DNA from: Olleya marilimosa CAM030
GTDB taxonomy: Bacteria > Bacteroidota > Bacteroidia > Flavobacteriales > Flavobacteriaceae
Direction of reading: 5' to 3'
Assembly (NCBI RefSeq): GCF_000518485.1
Contig: NZ_JADR01000002.1
Location: forward strand, 248,001-312,000
Length of the DNA: 64,000 bases
Part shown: piece after piece, positions 1-9,288 of the stretch
How the letters are laid out: every line of letters starts with the position of its first letter
Numbering within the stretch: the stretch's first letter is position 1
Notes under the pieces: generated by a model
Database searches by the model: none
What the model was told of the DNA's origin: nothing
The model's input: the letters and a program-made list of their open reading frames with translations, nothing else
Made by a program: the position numbers and the translations under genes

Positions 1-267
1 TTCAGCTAAATTTTTAGCTCCTAAAGTATTTATATTATACGCAATATCACTTTCGTCTTCTGCTTGATCAACTGCGGTATATGCAGCGCAATTAATGCAA
101 TAATCAAAGTTATTATTACTAAAAACTTCATCAATTTGCTTACTATTAGTAACATCTAATCCTTTACTATCTAAAAAAACAAAATCTAAAGTTTTTTGCT
201 CTTTAGATTTAATTTTTATACACGATCCTAGTTGTCCGTTTGAACCTGTTACAAGGATTTTTTTCAT
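1..267 (-). CDS. rfbD: dTDP-4-dehydrorhamnose reductase, N-terminal part (cut by window edge)
   Basis: The 89 visible residues open with a Rossmann glycine motif (VTGSNGQLGS, residues 7-16). They continue through DxxN and INCAAYTAVDQAE, typical of RmlD, which reduces dTDP-4-keto-rhamnose to dTDP-L-rhamnose with NAD(P)H. The start is the ATG read from 267 down. It overlaps the TGA stop of rfbC as ATGA, so translation is probably coupled. This is the last of four consecutive dTDP-rhamnose genes. The frame is open to position 1, so the C-terminal substrate domain is missing only because of the window boundary. Confidence 0.93.
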   Translation of the reverse strand, partial: MKKILVTGSNGQLGSCIKIKSKEQKTLDFVFLDSKGLDVTNSKQIDEVFSNNNFDYCINCAAYTAVDQAEDESDIAYNINTLGAKNLAE

Positions 268-809
268 TTGTAAAGTGTTTTTATGGTTGGAAGGATTTTA
301 TCTTTTTCTGAAATTATAAATTCATCCTGTTTAAGTTTCCAATCTATATTTAGGTCTTTATCGTTGTATATTACTCCGCTTTCAGAATCTTTATTATAAA
401 TATTATCACATTTATAATTAAATACTGCTGTGTCACTTAAAACAATATAACCATGTGCAAATCCTCTAGGTACAAAAAGTTGTTTTTTGTTGTCCGCAGA
501 TAACTCTACAGCTATATGCTGTAAAAAAGTTTCGGAATCTGGTCGCAAATCTACTGCTACGTCTAGTACCAAGCCTTGTGTTACCCTAACTAATTTAGCT
601 TGGGCAAATTCTCCTTGCTGAAAATGAAGTCCTCTTAAAGCGCCTTTATTAGAAAAAGCTTCGTTGTCTTGAATAAAATTTACGGATTTACCTATTAAAG
701 ATTCAAATTTGGCCTTATTATAACTTTCAAAAAAGTAACCACGATTATCACCAAAAATGGTAGGCTCAAAAATGAAACAATCTTTTAGATTTGTTTTAAC
801 TATCTGCAT
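264..809 (-). CDS. rfbC: dTDP-4-dehydrorhamnose 3,5-epimerase
   Basis: A 181-residue cupin enzyme, the usual RmlC length. It epimerises dTDP-4-keto-6-deoxyglucose at C3 and C5. Visible family marks are DNRGYFFESY (21-30), the catalytic-base histidine in LRGLHFQ (His62), VPRGFAHGY (113-121) and the catalytic Tyr132 in FNYKCDNIY. Spacing fits the known His63/Tyr133 pair of the Salmonella enzyme. It lies 3 bp after rfbA and overlaps the start of rfbD, inside one minus-strand operon. Cytoplasmic; its product feeds rhamnose into surface polysaccharide. Confidence 0.97.
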   Translation of the reverse strand: MQIVKTNLKDCFIFEPTIFGDNRGYFFESYNKAKFESLIGKSVNFIQDNEAFSNKGALRGLHFQQGEFAQAKLVRVTQGLVLDVAVDLRPDSETFLQHIAVELSADNKKQLFVPRGFAHGYIVLSDTAVFNYKCDNIYNKDSESGVIYNDKDLNIDWKLKQDEFIISEKDKILPTIKTLYK

Positions 810-812
810 AAA

Positions 813-1676
813 TTATTGTTTAACTAAACTAATTAAATGCTCTCCATAACCACTTTTAAGTAGTGGTGTTGCCAAGTCTATTAATTGCTGTTTAGATATA
901 AATCCACTACTATATGCTGCTTCTTCAATTGCTCCAATTTTTAGTCCTTGACGCTCTTCTATTACTTGTACAAATTGAGAGGCTTGCATTAAAGAGTTAA
1001 ATGTACCTGTGTCTAACCAAGCGGTACCTTTATCTAAGATAGATACTTGTAATTTACCTTGATTTAAATACGCTTTATTTACGTCTGTAATTTCTAATTC
1101 ACCTCTATGACTTGGTTTGATGTTTTTTGCAATTTCTAACACACTATTGTCATAAAAATATATCCCTGGAACTGCGTAGTTTGATTTTGGTTGTTCTGGT
1201 TTTTCTTCAATTGATAACGCTTTTCCGTTATCATCAAAATTTACAACACCATAGCGTTCTGGATCTGTAACATGATATGCATACACGATACCTCCATCTG
1301 GATTTATGTTAGATTTTAATAAATCTGTTAATCCTGTTCCGTAAAATATATTGTCGCCTAAAATAAGTGCTACTTTATCTTGACCAATAAAGTCAGCGCC
1401 AATAATAAATGCTTCAGCTAGGCCTTTAGGCTCTTCTTGCACTTCGTATTGGAAATTACAACCTAATTGGCTTCCGTCTCCTAAAAGTTGTTTAAAAAGT
1501 GGTAAATGATCTGGTGTAGAAATAATTAATATTTGATTTATACCTGCACTTATTAAAGTAGACAAAGGATAATAAATCATTGGCTTATCATAAATAGGCA
1601 TTAACTGCTTACTTAAAACCTTTGTTAAAGGATGTAGCCTTGTTCCTGATCCTCCTGCTAGTATAATCCCTTTCAT
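813..1676 (-). CDS. rfbA: Glucose-1-phosphate thymidylyltransferase
   Basis: A 287-residue nucleotidyltransferase of normal RmlA length. It makes dTDP-glucose from dTTP and glucose-1-phosphate, the first step to dTDP-rhamnose. The N-terminal signature [11 protein letters not shown] (8-18), [12 protein letters not shown] (23-34), the metal-binding LGDNIFYG (106-113) and EEKPEQPKS are all present. Its ATG shares one base with the rfbB stop, and rfbC follows after 3 bp. In this family RmlA is usually feedback-inhibited by dTDP-rhamnose; nothing in the sequence contradicts that. Confidence 0.97.
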   Translation of the reverse strand: MKGIILAGGSGTRLHPLTKVLSKQLMPIYDKPMIYYPLSTLISAGINQILIISTPDHLPLFKQLLGDGSQLGCNFQYEVQEEPKGLAEAFIIGADFIGQDKVALILGDNIFYGTGLTDLLKSNINPDGGIVYAYHVTDPERYGVVNFDDNGKALSIEEKPEQPKSNYAVPGIYFYDNSVLEIAKNIKPSHRGELEITDVNKAYLNQGKLQVSILDKGTAWLDTGTFNSLMQASQFVQVIEERQGLKIGAIEEAAYSSGFISKQQLIDLATPLLKSGYGEHLISLVKQ

Positions 1677-2692
1677 TAACTATTATATTTTTTTAGGTAC
1701 CAGTCAATTGTTTTTTTAATTCCAGACTCAAAATTTTCATCTGCTTTCCAACCTAACTCAGTTTCAATTTTAGAGGCGTCTATTGCATATCTTAAATCGT
1801 GACCAGGTCTATCTTTTACAAAAGTTATTTGCTTTTTGTAAGAGGTCTTACTTGGTACAAGGTCATCTAAAATTCCACAAATTACATCTACAATATATAA
1901 ATTATTCCTTTCGTTTCTACCTCCTATGTTGTAAGTCTCTCCAGATTTACCAAAGTTAAATACTAAATTAATTCCTTTACAATGGTCTAGCACATACAAC
2001 CAATCTCTTATATTTTTGCCATCTCCATAAATAGGTATAGCTTCTCCTGATAACGCTTTTCTAATAATTGTTGGAATTAGTTTTTCATCGTGTTGTTTTG
2101 GTCCATAGTTGTTAGAACAATTAGTTGTAACCACATTTAGACCATACGTATGAAAATAACTTCTTACTATAAGATCAGAAGCTGCTTTGGAAGCACTATA
2201 AGGACTGTTAGGAGCATAAGGTGTATCTTCTTTAAATAAACCGGTTTCGCCTAAAGTTCCATATACCTCATCAGTGGATATGTGATGAAATCTGTTATAC
2301 TCTTTTCCTACTTTATATTGAAAAGGAGCAGACATCCAATAAGTTTTAGCGACGTCAATTAAATTGAAAGTTCCTGTAATATTGGTGTCTATAAAAGCAC
2401 CTGGATTAGTGATTGAATTATCTACATGAGATTCTGCTGCAAAATGTATAACACCATCAAATTGGTACTTATCAAACAATCGCTCGATTAGACCTCTATC
2501 GCATATATCTCCTTTAACAAATGTATAATTTGGGTTATTTTCAACTTCTTTTAAATTAGTTAAATCACCTGCATATGTTAAGTTATCTAAATTAACTAGA
2601 TTTATATTAGGGTTATCATTTAAAAAATATGACACAAAATTAGAACCGATAAAACCTGCTCCTCCTGTGACAAGAATTGTTTTATTCTTCAT
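1676..2692 (-). CDS. rfbB: dTDP-glucose 4,6-dehydratase
   Basis: A 338-residue extended short-chain dehydrogenase. It shows an NAD-binding GGAGFIGSN motif (10-18), the catalytic TDE triad (140-142) followed by VYG, and the YxxxK pair Tyr165/Lys169. It converts dTDP-glucose to the 4-keto-6-deoxy sugar. The start overlaps the end of the upstream Wzz-like gene by 11 bp and its stop overlaps the rfbA start, so this is a tightly packed operon. Note the order rfbB-A-C-D, with chain-length genes immediately upstream. Confidence 0.97.
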   Translation of the reverse strand: MKNKTILVTGGAGFIGSNFVSYFLNDNPNINLVNLDNLTYAGDLTNLKEVENNPNYTFVKGDICDRGLIERLFDKYQFDGVIHFAAESHVDNSITNPGAFIDTNITGTFNLIDVAKTYWMSAPFQYKVGKEYNRFHHISTDEVYGTLGETGLFKEDTPYAPNSPYSASKAASDLIVRSYFHTYGLNVVTTNCSNNYGPKQHDEKLIPTIIRKALSGEAIPIYGDGKNIRDWLYVLDHCKGINLVFNFGKSGETYNIGGRNERNNLYIVDVICGILDDLVPSKTSYKKQITFVKDRPGHDLRYAIDASKIETELGWKADENFESGIKKTIDWYLKKYNS

Positions 2693-3740
2693 ATTTTAAA
2701 GTAAACACAATTATTTTTCTAATCATGAAAAATAATATTAATAAAACTAACGATGCTATTGGGAAAATAATAGAATATTTTTCTTTCCAATGACTTGATA
2801 TCTTTCCAACTTCTTGAAAGCTGGATATTACCTCGTATACTACATCTTCTTCAATTTTTTGTTCCTCTAACTTTTTTAATTCGTTTCTTATTCTCTGTTC
2901 TTCTTGTAATAGCTCGTATTCTCTAGTTTTTTGACCATCACTACCTGAGATAGATATATCGCCAATTTTAAAGCTTTTTTCTTTATTATTAGATTCTCTT
3001 TCAATAACATTTATATAAATATTTTGTAAATCTTTTACTTGTTGTAATTGATCTTCAAGATTCTCTTTTTGAATATTAATTAAATCATCACGCCTTTTCA
3101 TGGCTTTATTTGAATAATTATTTACAAAAGACGTTAATATACCATCTTCCAAATCTTTAAATACATTAGCTTTTGAAGCATATGCTTTAATTAAAAAGAA
3201 CTTTCCTGCATATTCACTTCTATTATTAATAAAGTCATCAAAAGAATATTCTTGAGCTCTAACACTATCTAGCTGCGCAATAAATTTCTCATATTGTAAC
3301 AACTTGTCATTTTCTGTTTCGGGTCCAGGCTCGATACTAAATCCATTGATAGCATTTACAGTCTCTTTATCAATCTTAAAAATTTTTTGTAAGGATAGTG
3401 TTTCTCCATTGGCTATTAATGCATTAAAATAATTAATATTGTTTACCAATTGAAACTTAGAATTAAAATAAGGCTCTACAAGCATCTCGGCTTGATAAGC
3501 AGTGGGTTTTGTTTTCTCTAAAGCATAACCAATAACAGCTGCTACTAATATAATACCTGCTATAATTTTCCATCTACTTATAAAAAACCTAAGTGTATAT
3601 ATTATTACTGAAAATATATATTTAAGTATACTAAATATGCTATTTAGTAATTTATTAAAAGCGTTACCTATTAAGTTAAAAAAAACAATTAAATCAACTT
3701 CTTCGTTTTTTGATTTTATTTCTTTATCATTTTCACTCAT
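2682..3740 (-). CDS. Wzz-like chain-length determinant membrane protein (copy 1)
   Basis: A 352-residue protein with the outline of polysaccharide co-polymerases. It has a short charged N-terminus, a hydrophobic stretch around 32-55, a membrane helix near 58-74 and a long periplasmic region. That region has heptad-like charged repeats around 210-300, then a closing membrane helix near 323-343. It is clearly paralogous to the next gene: both share EVDLIVFFNLIGN near residue 15 and the same overall plan. Position next to rfbBACD suggests control of O-antigen or exopolysaccharide length. I see no C-terminal kinase domain. Assignment rests on topology and context rather than a strong motif. Confidence 0.7.
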   Translation of the reverse strand: MSENDKEIKSKNEEVDLIVFFNLIGNAFNKLLNSIFSILKYIFSVIIYTLRFFISRWKIIAGIILVAAVIGYALEKTKPTAYQAEMLVEPYFNSKFQLVNNINYFNALIANGETLSLQKIFKIDKETVNAINGFSIEPGPETENDKLLQYEKFIAQLDSVRAQEYSFDDFINNRSEYAGKFFLIKAYASKANVFKDLEDGILTSFVNNYSNKAMKRRDDLINIQKENLEDQLQQVKDLQNIYINVIERESNNKEKSFKIGDISISGSDGQKTREYELLQEEQRIRNELKKLEEQKIEEDVVYEVISSFQEVGKISSHWKEKYSIIFPIASLVLLILFFMIRKIIVFTLKYEE

Positions 3741-3765
3741 TGTTAAATATTGTAATATTTAATAA

Positions 3766-4821
3766 TTATTTATAATTGACTACATGCTTATAAAACTTTA
3801 TAAAAGAGCCTACCATAGCTAGTAAAACTAATGCTATAAGAGGGAATATTATTTTATATTTTTTGTACCATACGTCTTCTAACAGTCCTTTTTCTTTAAA
3901 TGAAGAGATTTTTTCAAATATTTCGTCATTAACAACTAGTTCTTTTTTAAGTCCATTTAATTGTTTTAAAATGTCTAATTCTTTTGTTAACAATTGGTCC
4001 TCTTTTGTTTCTGTCTTCTCTACTTGAAAGCCTAAAGAACTTCCTAGATTAGAAGATACTATATTCTTTTCTGACTCTTTTTGTAATACATCCAAGTACG
4101 CATCTTTCATCTTTCTAACTTCAACTAAAGATAATTCTAAGTTTTCTTTTTCTAAAATTAAAACAGAGTCTCTTTTTTTCTTTTCTATATCAGAAAAAAC
4201 GTTGTTTATAGATTTAGACAAACCTCCTTCCAACTTTTTAAATATCTTATAGTTGTGGGAACGCGCTCTTAACAAAAACACATTAGCAGTATAAATATTT
4301 CTATTATCTATATAGTCTTCAAAAGTAATTTTAGTCTTTGTTGTACTATCTAAAGTTTTTAAAAACCCATTAAAGCTTTCTAATTGCTCATTTTTAGACT
4401 CTGGTCCTATCTCTACTTCAAATCCTATAAGAGATTTTGCTTCTGTTTCATTTATATCAAATTGAGACGTTAATTCTTCTGTATCACCAACTTCAATCAG
4501 CGAATTATAATATTTTATACTATTTATTAATTCATATTTTGATTGAAATTTAGGCACTACAAACATTTCAGAATAATAGACCTTTTCTTTTTGGGTATCT
4601 AATACATAACCTATAACGATTGCCACAACAGCAACTGCAAGTATAATTTTTATATTAATAAATATGGCTCTAATAAAAGCTATAAAAAGACCATAAATAC
4701 CAACAAAAATTGACTTTATAAAAACTAATAGTTTATTAACCGTATTTCCGATTAAATTGAAAAAAACAATTAAATCTACTTCATCCTTATTGTTTTTTTC
4801 GGGTTGTAATTCTTTACTCAT
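3766..4821 (-). CDS. Wzz-like chain-length determinant membrane protein (copy 2)
   Basis: A 351-residue paralog of the preceding gene in genome order. It has the same two terminal membrane segments (about 56-73 and 323-342), the same central coiled-coil-like region, and the shared N-terminal block DEVDLIVFFNLIGNTVNK. The two copies differ over most of the periplasmic part, suggesting an old duplication with possible division of labour. The gene lies 25 bp upstream of copy 1 and 13 bp after the nucleosidase-like gene, probably in one transcript leading into the rhamnose genes. Confidence 0.7.
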   Translation of the reverse strand: MSKELQPEKNNKDEVDLIVFFNLIGNTVNKLLVFIKSIFVGIYGLFIAFIRAIFINIKIILAVAVVAIVIGYVLDTQKEKVYYSEMFVVPKFQSKYELINSIKYYNSLIEVGDTEELTSQFDINETEAKSLIGFEVEIGPESKNEQLESFNGFLKTLDSTTKTKITFEDYIDNRNIYTANVFLLRARSHNYKIFKKLEGGLSKSINNVFSDIEKKKRDSVLILEKENLELSLVEVRKMKDAYLDVLQKESEKNIVSSNLGSSLGFQVEKTETKEDQLLTKELDILKQLNGLKKELVVNDEIFEKISSFKEKGLLEDVWYKKYKIIFPLIALVLLAMVGSFIKFYKHVVNYK

Positions 4822-4834
4822 AGTTTTTTTATAA

Positions 4835-6526
4835 TTAATTAAATATTTGTTGTAAAATCTTCCTAGTTATTAAGTAGGTTGGCTTTACTCCTGAAGTACC
4901 CAGTCCTCCAGAAGCTAACGTTCCACCAGATTCTAATGGATTATCACTAGCATAGTATGCGTATCTTACTTTTACATTTGGATTTATACTACCTCTAACT
5001 TTTGATGCTGCTTGTATTGCTTTTTGGTAATGTGCGCCTTCCATTTCAAGTCCAATAACATTCCAAGTAGAATTATAAAAAAACTTTAATATGTCTTTAT
5101 TTTGAAGCGATGTTCCTAAAACGGTAATCATACTTCCTTCATATACTGCAACGCCTTGATTTTCCAGATCTGATTTATTTAACTCGTTTTTAAATGGATA
5201 ATTATCTGCTGTTCCTTCAAAAATATGAGCAGAAGGTATCATTATATCTCCTTTTGACCCTTCTAAAATACCTGCTTTACCCATTATAGAAATAGACTCG
5301 ATATTAAGATGTGTCTTAGCATCACCTTCTCTAAATGGTTTTAAAAACTCATCTATAGTTTCATAGGCTTGCTCTCCAAAAGCATAGTCCATTACAAAAA
5401 GTACTGGTGCTTCTGATTTTTTATCTTGTTTTGGTAAGTTTAAGTCTGTTTTTGATAAATCAAGTTTAGCAGTATCAAAAATCTGAACATCTATATTGGT
5501 TCCAGACGTGTCTGGAATAAAAATCATGCCTTGTTGCAGTGCTTTTTGGGTAACTTTGTTACGCAATGCTTTGTTGTCACTTTGACTTAAGGCTTCATAC
5601 ACTTTAAAAATCTCTGTTTTGGAGGTTTCAGCTTTTAATGCAATTGGCGAGTATAGTGTGTTCATTACACTATGTAAATTGGCACTAATAATATGGATTG
5701 GTCTTTCTAAAAGGCCTTCTTTTTTAAGTGTGTTTTTAATTGTATTAGCCCAAATCTCTCCATGTATATGGTGTCCTAATCGTTCTCTTAAAACTGGACT
5801 AAACGTGACTGTACGTTTGTTATTATTTACAACCTCATCAATTGCTAATTTACCTAACCAATAAACAATATGTAATAAACGCTCTGGTTTATTTGGCAAT
5901 GCAAAAACGTTATAAACAGTTGACAGCTCTTTAAACGTGCGTCCTAAAATATTTGCGGTATGCGTGATTGCAATTTCACGTTCTTTTTGCGTTAATTTTT
6001 TCTTGTTTAATACTGCTGCTTCTAGCTTTTGCCAATCTCTTGTAGTTGCACCATTTTCATCAATAATTACACGCTTACTAATTTTATGAGACTCGACAAA
6101 TAAAAAAGTTAAATGCGTTAAAATATCATAAATCTCAGAGCGACCTCTAGTGATTTCAATATTCATTTGCTCATCATCTATACGATAGCAGTTTCTTCTT
6201 CGTTTAGGCGGAATTATAGCTTCAAAGTGAGAATCCTTATAGCCTTCATCACTAGTTAGATTAATAAAACGACACTCTTCAATACCGTGTGGTAATCTAT
6301 CGATGACGTAAAGTAATCCTTCTAACTCTGCTTTTTCTTCAGATATAGACCCATAAATTTCTGGTCTTAGTACCAATAATGCCTCACGCAGTGTCTCTCC
6401 AGACACACCCATTGGCTTATAAAACCCTCTGTTAAATAGGTGACGCATAGTAATATACATACGTTCTATTGCATTTGAGCTTTCTTGAGCTCTCGTTCTT
6501 TCATGTTGTTTTATCATACTACTCAT
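4835..6526 (-). CDS. Uncharacterised protein with a nucleoside-phosphorylase-like C-terminal domain (DUF6909-type)
   Basis: A 563-residue soluble protein. From memory it resembles the Bacteroidota family DUF6909. The N-terminal ~300 residues give me no motif. The C-terminal third reads like the PNP/MTA-nucleosidase fold: a MGKAGILEGSKGDIMIP stretch (matching the family's G-AG-L...GDIVIP), then GLEMEGAHY around 492-500 (ribose-binding Met-Glu), then ASDNPLE with Asp528 where the family has its catalytic Ser-Asp. This suggests an N-glycosidic bond cleaving or nucleotide-sensing role, but substrate is unknown. It has its own TAnnTTTG promoter and heads the minus-strand run leading into the polysaccharide genes. 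Confidence 0.75.
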   Translation of the reverse strand: MSSMIKQHERTRAQESSNAIERMYITMRHLFNRGFYKPMGVSGETLREALLVLRPEIYGSISEEKAELEGLLYVIDRLPHGIEECRFINLTSDEGYKDSHFEAIIPPKRRRNCYRIDDEQMNIEITRGRSEIYDILTHLTFLFVESHKISKRVIIDENGATTRDWQKLEAAVLNKKKLTQKEREIAITHTANILGRTFKELSTVYNVFALPNKPERLLHIVYWLGKLAIDEVVNNNKRTVTFSPVLRERLGHHIHGEIWANTIKNTLKKEGLLERPIHIISANLHSVMNTLYSPIALKAETSKTEIFKVYEALSQSDNKALRNKVTQKALQQGMIFIPDTSGTNIDVQIFDTAKLDLSKTDLNLPKQDKKSEAPVLFVMDYAFGEQAYETIDEFLKPFREGDAKTHLNIESISIMGKAGILEGSKGDIMIPSAHIFEGTADNYPFKNELNKSDLENQGVAVYEGSMITVLGTSLQNKDILKFFYNSTWNVIGLEMEGAHYQKAIQAASKVRGSINPNVKVRYAYYASDNPLESGGTLASGGLGTSGVKPTYLITRKILQQIFN

Positions 6527-6543
6527 GTAATGTGTTTAATGGC

Positions 6544-6551
6544 CAAAGATA
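6544..6551 (-). promoter_or_regulatory. Bacteroidota -7 promoter element (TATCTTTG)
   Basis: TATCTTTG on the minus strand matches the TAnnTTTG consensus. It lies 17 bases before the ATG at 6526, in the 28-bp gap after the GH3-like gene. This suggests the nucleosidase-like gene starts its own transcript. I did not find a convincing -33 TTTG. Confidence 0.45.
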
Positions 6552-6554
6552 ATA

Positions 6555-8057
6555 TTATTTAGCTAAAATGTGTGGTTTTAAAGCGTCAGCTATTTTACGG
6601 TCATTAGCTAGACGTGGTATTTTATTTTGACCACCTAATTTACCAATAGATTTCATGTAATTTTGAAATCCATTTTTGTTTACCTTACTAATTTTTAAAG
6701 GTTGTAATACTTTTCCCTCTATCAAATCTAAGTAATAACTGTTTTGTTTTTGTAACGAGTTGTCTATTTTTTTTGCTAAAGCAGAAATATCCTCTGGTTC
6801 ATTTTCAAATTCTATAAACCATTCATGATACGGTAATCCTGATTCTGGATTAATTTGTGGTGCAACTGTAAACTCATTAATACTAATATTTGTTCCTTCT
6901 GTTGCCTCTTTCATGGCTTGTTCTACCTCTTTACCAATAACGTGTTCGCCAAAAGCAGAAATAAAGTGTTTTATTCTTCCAGATACAATTACTCTATAGG
7001 GTTTAGTATCTGTAAACATTACAGTATCTCCAATATTATATGCCCACAAACCAGCATTTGTAGATATAATCATAACATAATTTACACCTACTTTGACATC
7101 TTTTAATGTGATACGTTTTGGGTTTTCATCAAAAAACTGGTCTGCCTTTACAAACTCGTAAAACATACCAGAGTCTAATTGTAATAACATCCCTTTTTGA
7201 TCTTGTTTATCCTGAAATGCAAAAAAACCTTCGCTAGCTGGATACAACTCAATACTATCCACTTTACGACCTATTAAGTTTTCAAATTTTGCGCGATAAG
7301 GTTCAAAATTAACGCCTCCAAAAATAAATAGGTTGAAATTTTTAAATATGTCTCCTACTTTTTTACCTGTTTTTTGTTGCAGTTTTTCAAAATACATTTG
7401 TACCCAAGAAGGAATTCCGGATATGATTGACATGTCTTGATTAACTGTCTCTTCTACTATTGCTTCTACTTTAGTTTCCCAATCCTCAATACAATTAGTT
7501 TCCCATGATGGCATTCTATTTTTTTGAAGATATTTAGGCACAAAGTGCGCAACAATACCTGATAGTCGACCTAGTTGTATCCCATTTTGTTCTTTTAAAA
7601 TTGGGCTTCCTTGTAAAAAAATCATTTTTCCGTCAACAAACTTCGCGTTTCCTGTTTCATGTATATACAGTAAAATAGCATTTCTAGCTGCATTGACATG
7701 GTTAGGCATACTGTCTTTAGTTAACGGAATATATTTTGCACCTGAAGTTGTACCTGAAGTTTTTGCAAAATATAATGGTTTTCCTGGCCACAAAATATTC
7801 TCTTGACCAGCTACAACCTTGTCCACATAAGGTTTAAGGTCTTCATAATCCCTAATTGGTACACGTTTTACAAAGTCTTGATAATTATTAATACTAATAA
7901 AGTCGTGATCAATACCAAATGTAGTACTTGTGGCTTGGCTAATAAGGTCTTTAAACACTTTATCTTGTGTTTGGATTGGGTTATTAGCCCATTTTTGCAC
8001 TTTTTTATAAATGCGTTTTGCAAATGGTTTAGCTAAAGCTGCTTTTATTGATGGCAT
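6555..8057 (-). CDS. GH3-family adenylating (acyl-acid amido synthetase-like) protein
   Basis: A 500-residue protein of the GH3 (auxin-responsive) branch of the adenylate-forming superfamily. The nucleotide-binding P-loop-like motif is FAKTSGTTSGAKYIPLT (98-113). Further along are IYPASEGFFAFQ-like and YNIGD motifs that in this superfamily hold the adenylate. Plant GH3 enzymes join amino acids to acyl acids; bacterial members of this length are widespread in Bacteroidota with unknown substrates. It overlaps the M23 peptidase stop by one base (TAATG), so the two are probably translated from one message. Confidence 0.88.
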   Translation of the reverse strand: MPSIKAALAKPFAKRIYKKVQKWANNPIQTQDKVFKDLISQATSTTFGIDHDFISINNYQDFVKRVPIRDYEDLKPYVDKVVAGQENILWPGKPLYFAKTSGTTSGAKYIPLTKDSMPNHVNAARNAILLYIHETGNAKFVDGKMIFLQGSPILKEQNGIQLGRLSGIVAHFVPKYLQKNRMPSWETNCIEDWETKVEAIVEETVNQDMSIISGIPSWVQMYFEKLQQKTGKKVGDIFKNFNLFIFGGVNFEPYRAKFENLIGRKVDSIELYPASEGFFAFQDKQDQKGMLLQLDSGMFYEFVKADQFFDENPKRITLKDVKVGVNYVMIISTNAGLWAYNIGDTVMFTDTKPYRVIVSGRIKHFISAFGEHVIGKEVEQAMKEATEGTNISINEFTVAPQINPESGLPYHEWFIEFENEPEDISALAKKIDNSLQKQNSYYLDLIEGKVLQPLKISKVNKNGFQNYMKSIGKLGGQNKIPRLANDRKIADALKPHILAK

Positions 8058-8926
8058 TATTTAAAATCTATAAAATTAGTTGGATTTACTGGATAACCGT
8101 CACTCCATAATTCAAAATGAAGGTGTGGACCTGTAGATAACTCGCCTGTATTTCCTGCTGTAGCAATCACTTCACCCGCTTTAACCAAATCACCTTGAGA
8201 CTTAGTTAATGTGGCATTATGCTTATACACCGAAATTAGTCCTTGACTATGTTCTATTATAATTACATGACCTGTTTGAGCTGTCCACTCAGCAAAAATT
8301 ACAGTTCCATCTGCAGTAGATTTTATTGGTGTGTCTTTAGCGACGACAACATCCACAGCATAATGTTTAGTTTTAACGTTATAGTTGTCGCTAATTGTAC
8401 CATTTACTGGAGGAAATAACACAAAATTTGCTTTAGATGTAGCGGTTTCAAATAAGCTATATTTATCTTCTTTATCTACTTTTTGTCTAAGAATAGAATC
8501 TTCTTTAATTGGATTTAAGTCAATTTGACTAGCCTCCAGTTTAGCAGCTTGTATTATAGAGTCTTTATTAAACTGAACTGTACTGACTTCGCCTTGCAAT
8601 ACTTGCTTGATTGAAGCAAAATACTTTTCGTTTAAATCAATAGCACGTTGTAAAGAATCAGTCTTAAAACTTAGTTTAACAGCTTTCTTTTTAAGTGTCG
8701 TTGATGAGTATCCAGGAATATATTCCTTTAAAGGTGTAAAGGCAATTAAGATTGTTGTAGCTACAATTAGTATAATTGCAGATATTGTTCCTAGTATAAA
8801 CACGTTTAAACGTGTTAAATTTAGCGATAGACGCTCTTCAAAAGTGTCATCGTTTAAAATAACTAGACGATACTTGTGAAGTAGTTTCTTCTTAATTTTT
8901 TTAGATTTTTTTTCTGATTTTGCCAT
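8057..8926 (-). CDS. M23 (LytM-type) metallopeptidase, membrane-anchored
   Basis: 289 residues: a very basic cytoplasmic N-terminus, one membrane helix (about 41-63), a short coiled-coil-like linker and a C-terminal M23 domain. Zinc and active-site motifs are visible as HYAVDVVV (HxxxD) and GPHLHFELW (HxH). These enzymes cut peptidoglycan peptide bridges or activate amidases at the inner membrane facing the periplasm. The catalytic residues are intact, so it is probably active rather than EnvC-like. First gene of a pair with the GH3-like enzyme; a promoter element ends only 8 bases before its ATG. Confidence 0.92.
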   Translation of the reverse strand: MAKSEKKSKKIKKKLLHKYRLVILNDDTFEERLSLNLTRLNVFILGTISAIILIVATTILIAFTPLKEYIPGYSSTTLKKKAVKLSFKTDSLQRAIDLNEKYFASIKQVLQGEVSTVQFNKDSIIQAAKLEASQIDLNPIKEDSILRQKVDKEDKYSLFETATSKANFVLFPPVNGTISDNYNVKTKHYAVDVVVAKDTPIKSTADGTVIFAEWTAQTGHVIIIEHSQGLISVYKHNATLTKSQGDLVKAGEVIATAGNTGELSTGPHLHFELWSDGYPVNPTNFIDFK

Positions 8927-8934
8927 ATTAAAAA

Positions 8935-8942
8935 CAAAAGTA
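8935..8942 (-). promoter_or_regulatory. -7 element (TACTTTTG) before the M23 gene
   Basis: TACTTTTG on the minus strand fits TAnnTTTG. It ends 8 bases before the ATG at 8926, so the predicted transcript would have almost no leader. Confidence 0.5.
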
Positions 8943-9016
8943 AATAAAAATTTGTGCTAACATCTTTAGCTAAAGCTAAAGTTAGTGTTTTAACGTTATT
9001 ATTAAAGTTTAATTAT

Positions 9017-9024
9017 TAACTTTG
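9017..9024 (+). promoter_or_regulatory. -7 element (TAACTTTG) before tatA
   Basis: TAACTTTG matches TAnnTTTG and ends 18 bases before the tatA ATG at 9043. It overlaps an in-frame TTG (9022), which argues against that TTG being the start codon. Confidence 0.55.
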
Positions 9025-9042
9025 TGGTCTAAATTTTTAGTT

Positions 9043-9225
9043 ATGATTTCAGCAAATATATTTTTAGGTATGCCAGGACCAACATCAATGATAATAATTG
9101 TGGTAGCGATATTGCTTTTGTTTGGTGGAAAGAAAATTCCAGAATTAATGCGTGGACTAGGTAGCGGAATTAAAGAGTTTAAAGACGCTAGTAAAGACGA
9201 AGAAGACAATAAAGATAAAAAGTAA
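9043..9225 (+). CDS. tatA: Sec-independent translocase protein TatA
   Basis: 60 residues: one membrane helix followed by the hallmark FGGKKIPELMRGLGSGIKEF amphipathic segment and a charged tail. TatA forms the pore of the twin-arginine export pathway. I chose the ATG at 9043: an upstream in-frame TTG at 9022 lies inside the promoter -7 element, while the ATG at 9070 would remove residues before the helix. It is a single-gene unit ending in a strong bidirectional terminator. No tatC is in this window. Confidence 0.9.
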   Translation: MISANIFLGMPGPTSMIIIVVAILLLFGGKKIPELMRGLGSGIKEFKDASKDEEDNKDKK

Positions 9226-9240
9226 TCTTACTTTATTATA

Positions 9241-9271
9241 AAAAAAGCCAATGCATTGCATTGGCTTTTTT
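9241..9271. terminator. Bidirectional Rho-independent terminator (tatA / DUF4837 gene)
   Basis: A perfect stem, AAAAAAGCCAATG paired with CATTGGCTTTTTT around a 5-base loop, with T-runs on both strands. It sits between the tatA stop (9225) and the convergent lipoprotein gene stop (9289) and would serve both. Confidence 0.9.
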
Positions 9272-9288
9272 TATAGCTTATAATTACT

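Noticed and set aside
8964-8983. CTTTAGCTAAAG palindrome before tatA
   Set aside because: 12-bp AT-rich dyad in low-complexity sequence, too far from any gene feature to interpret.
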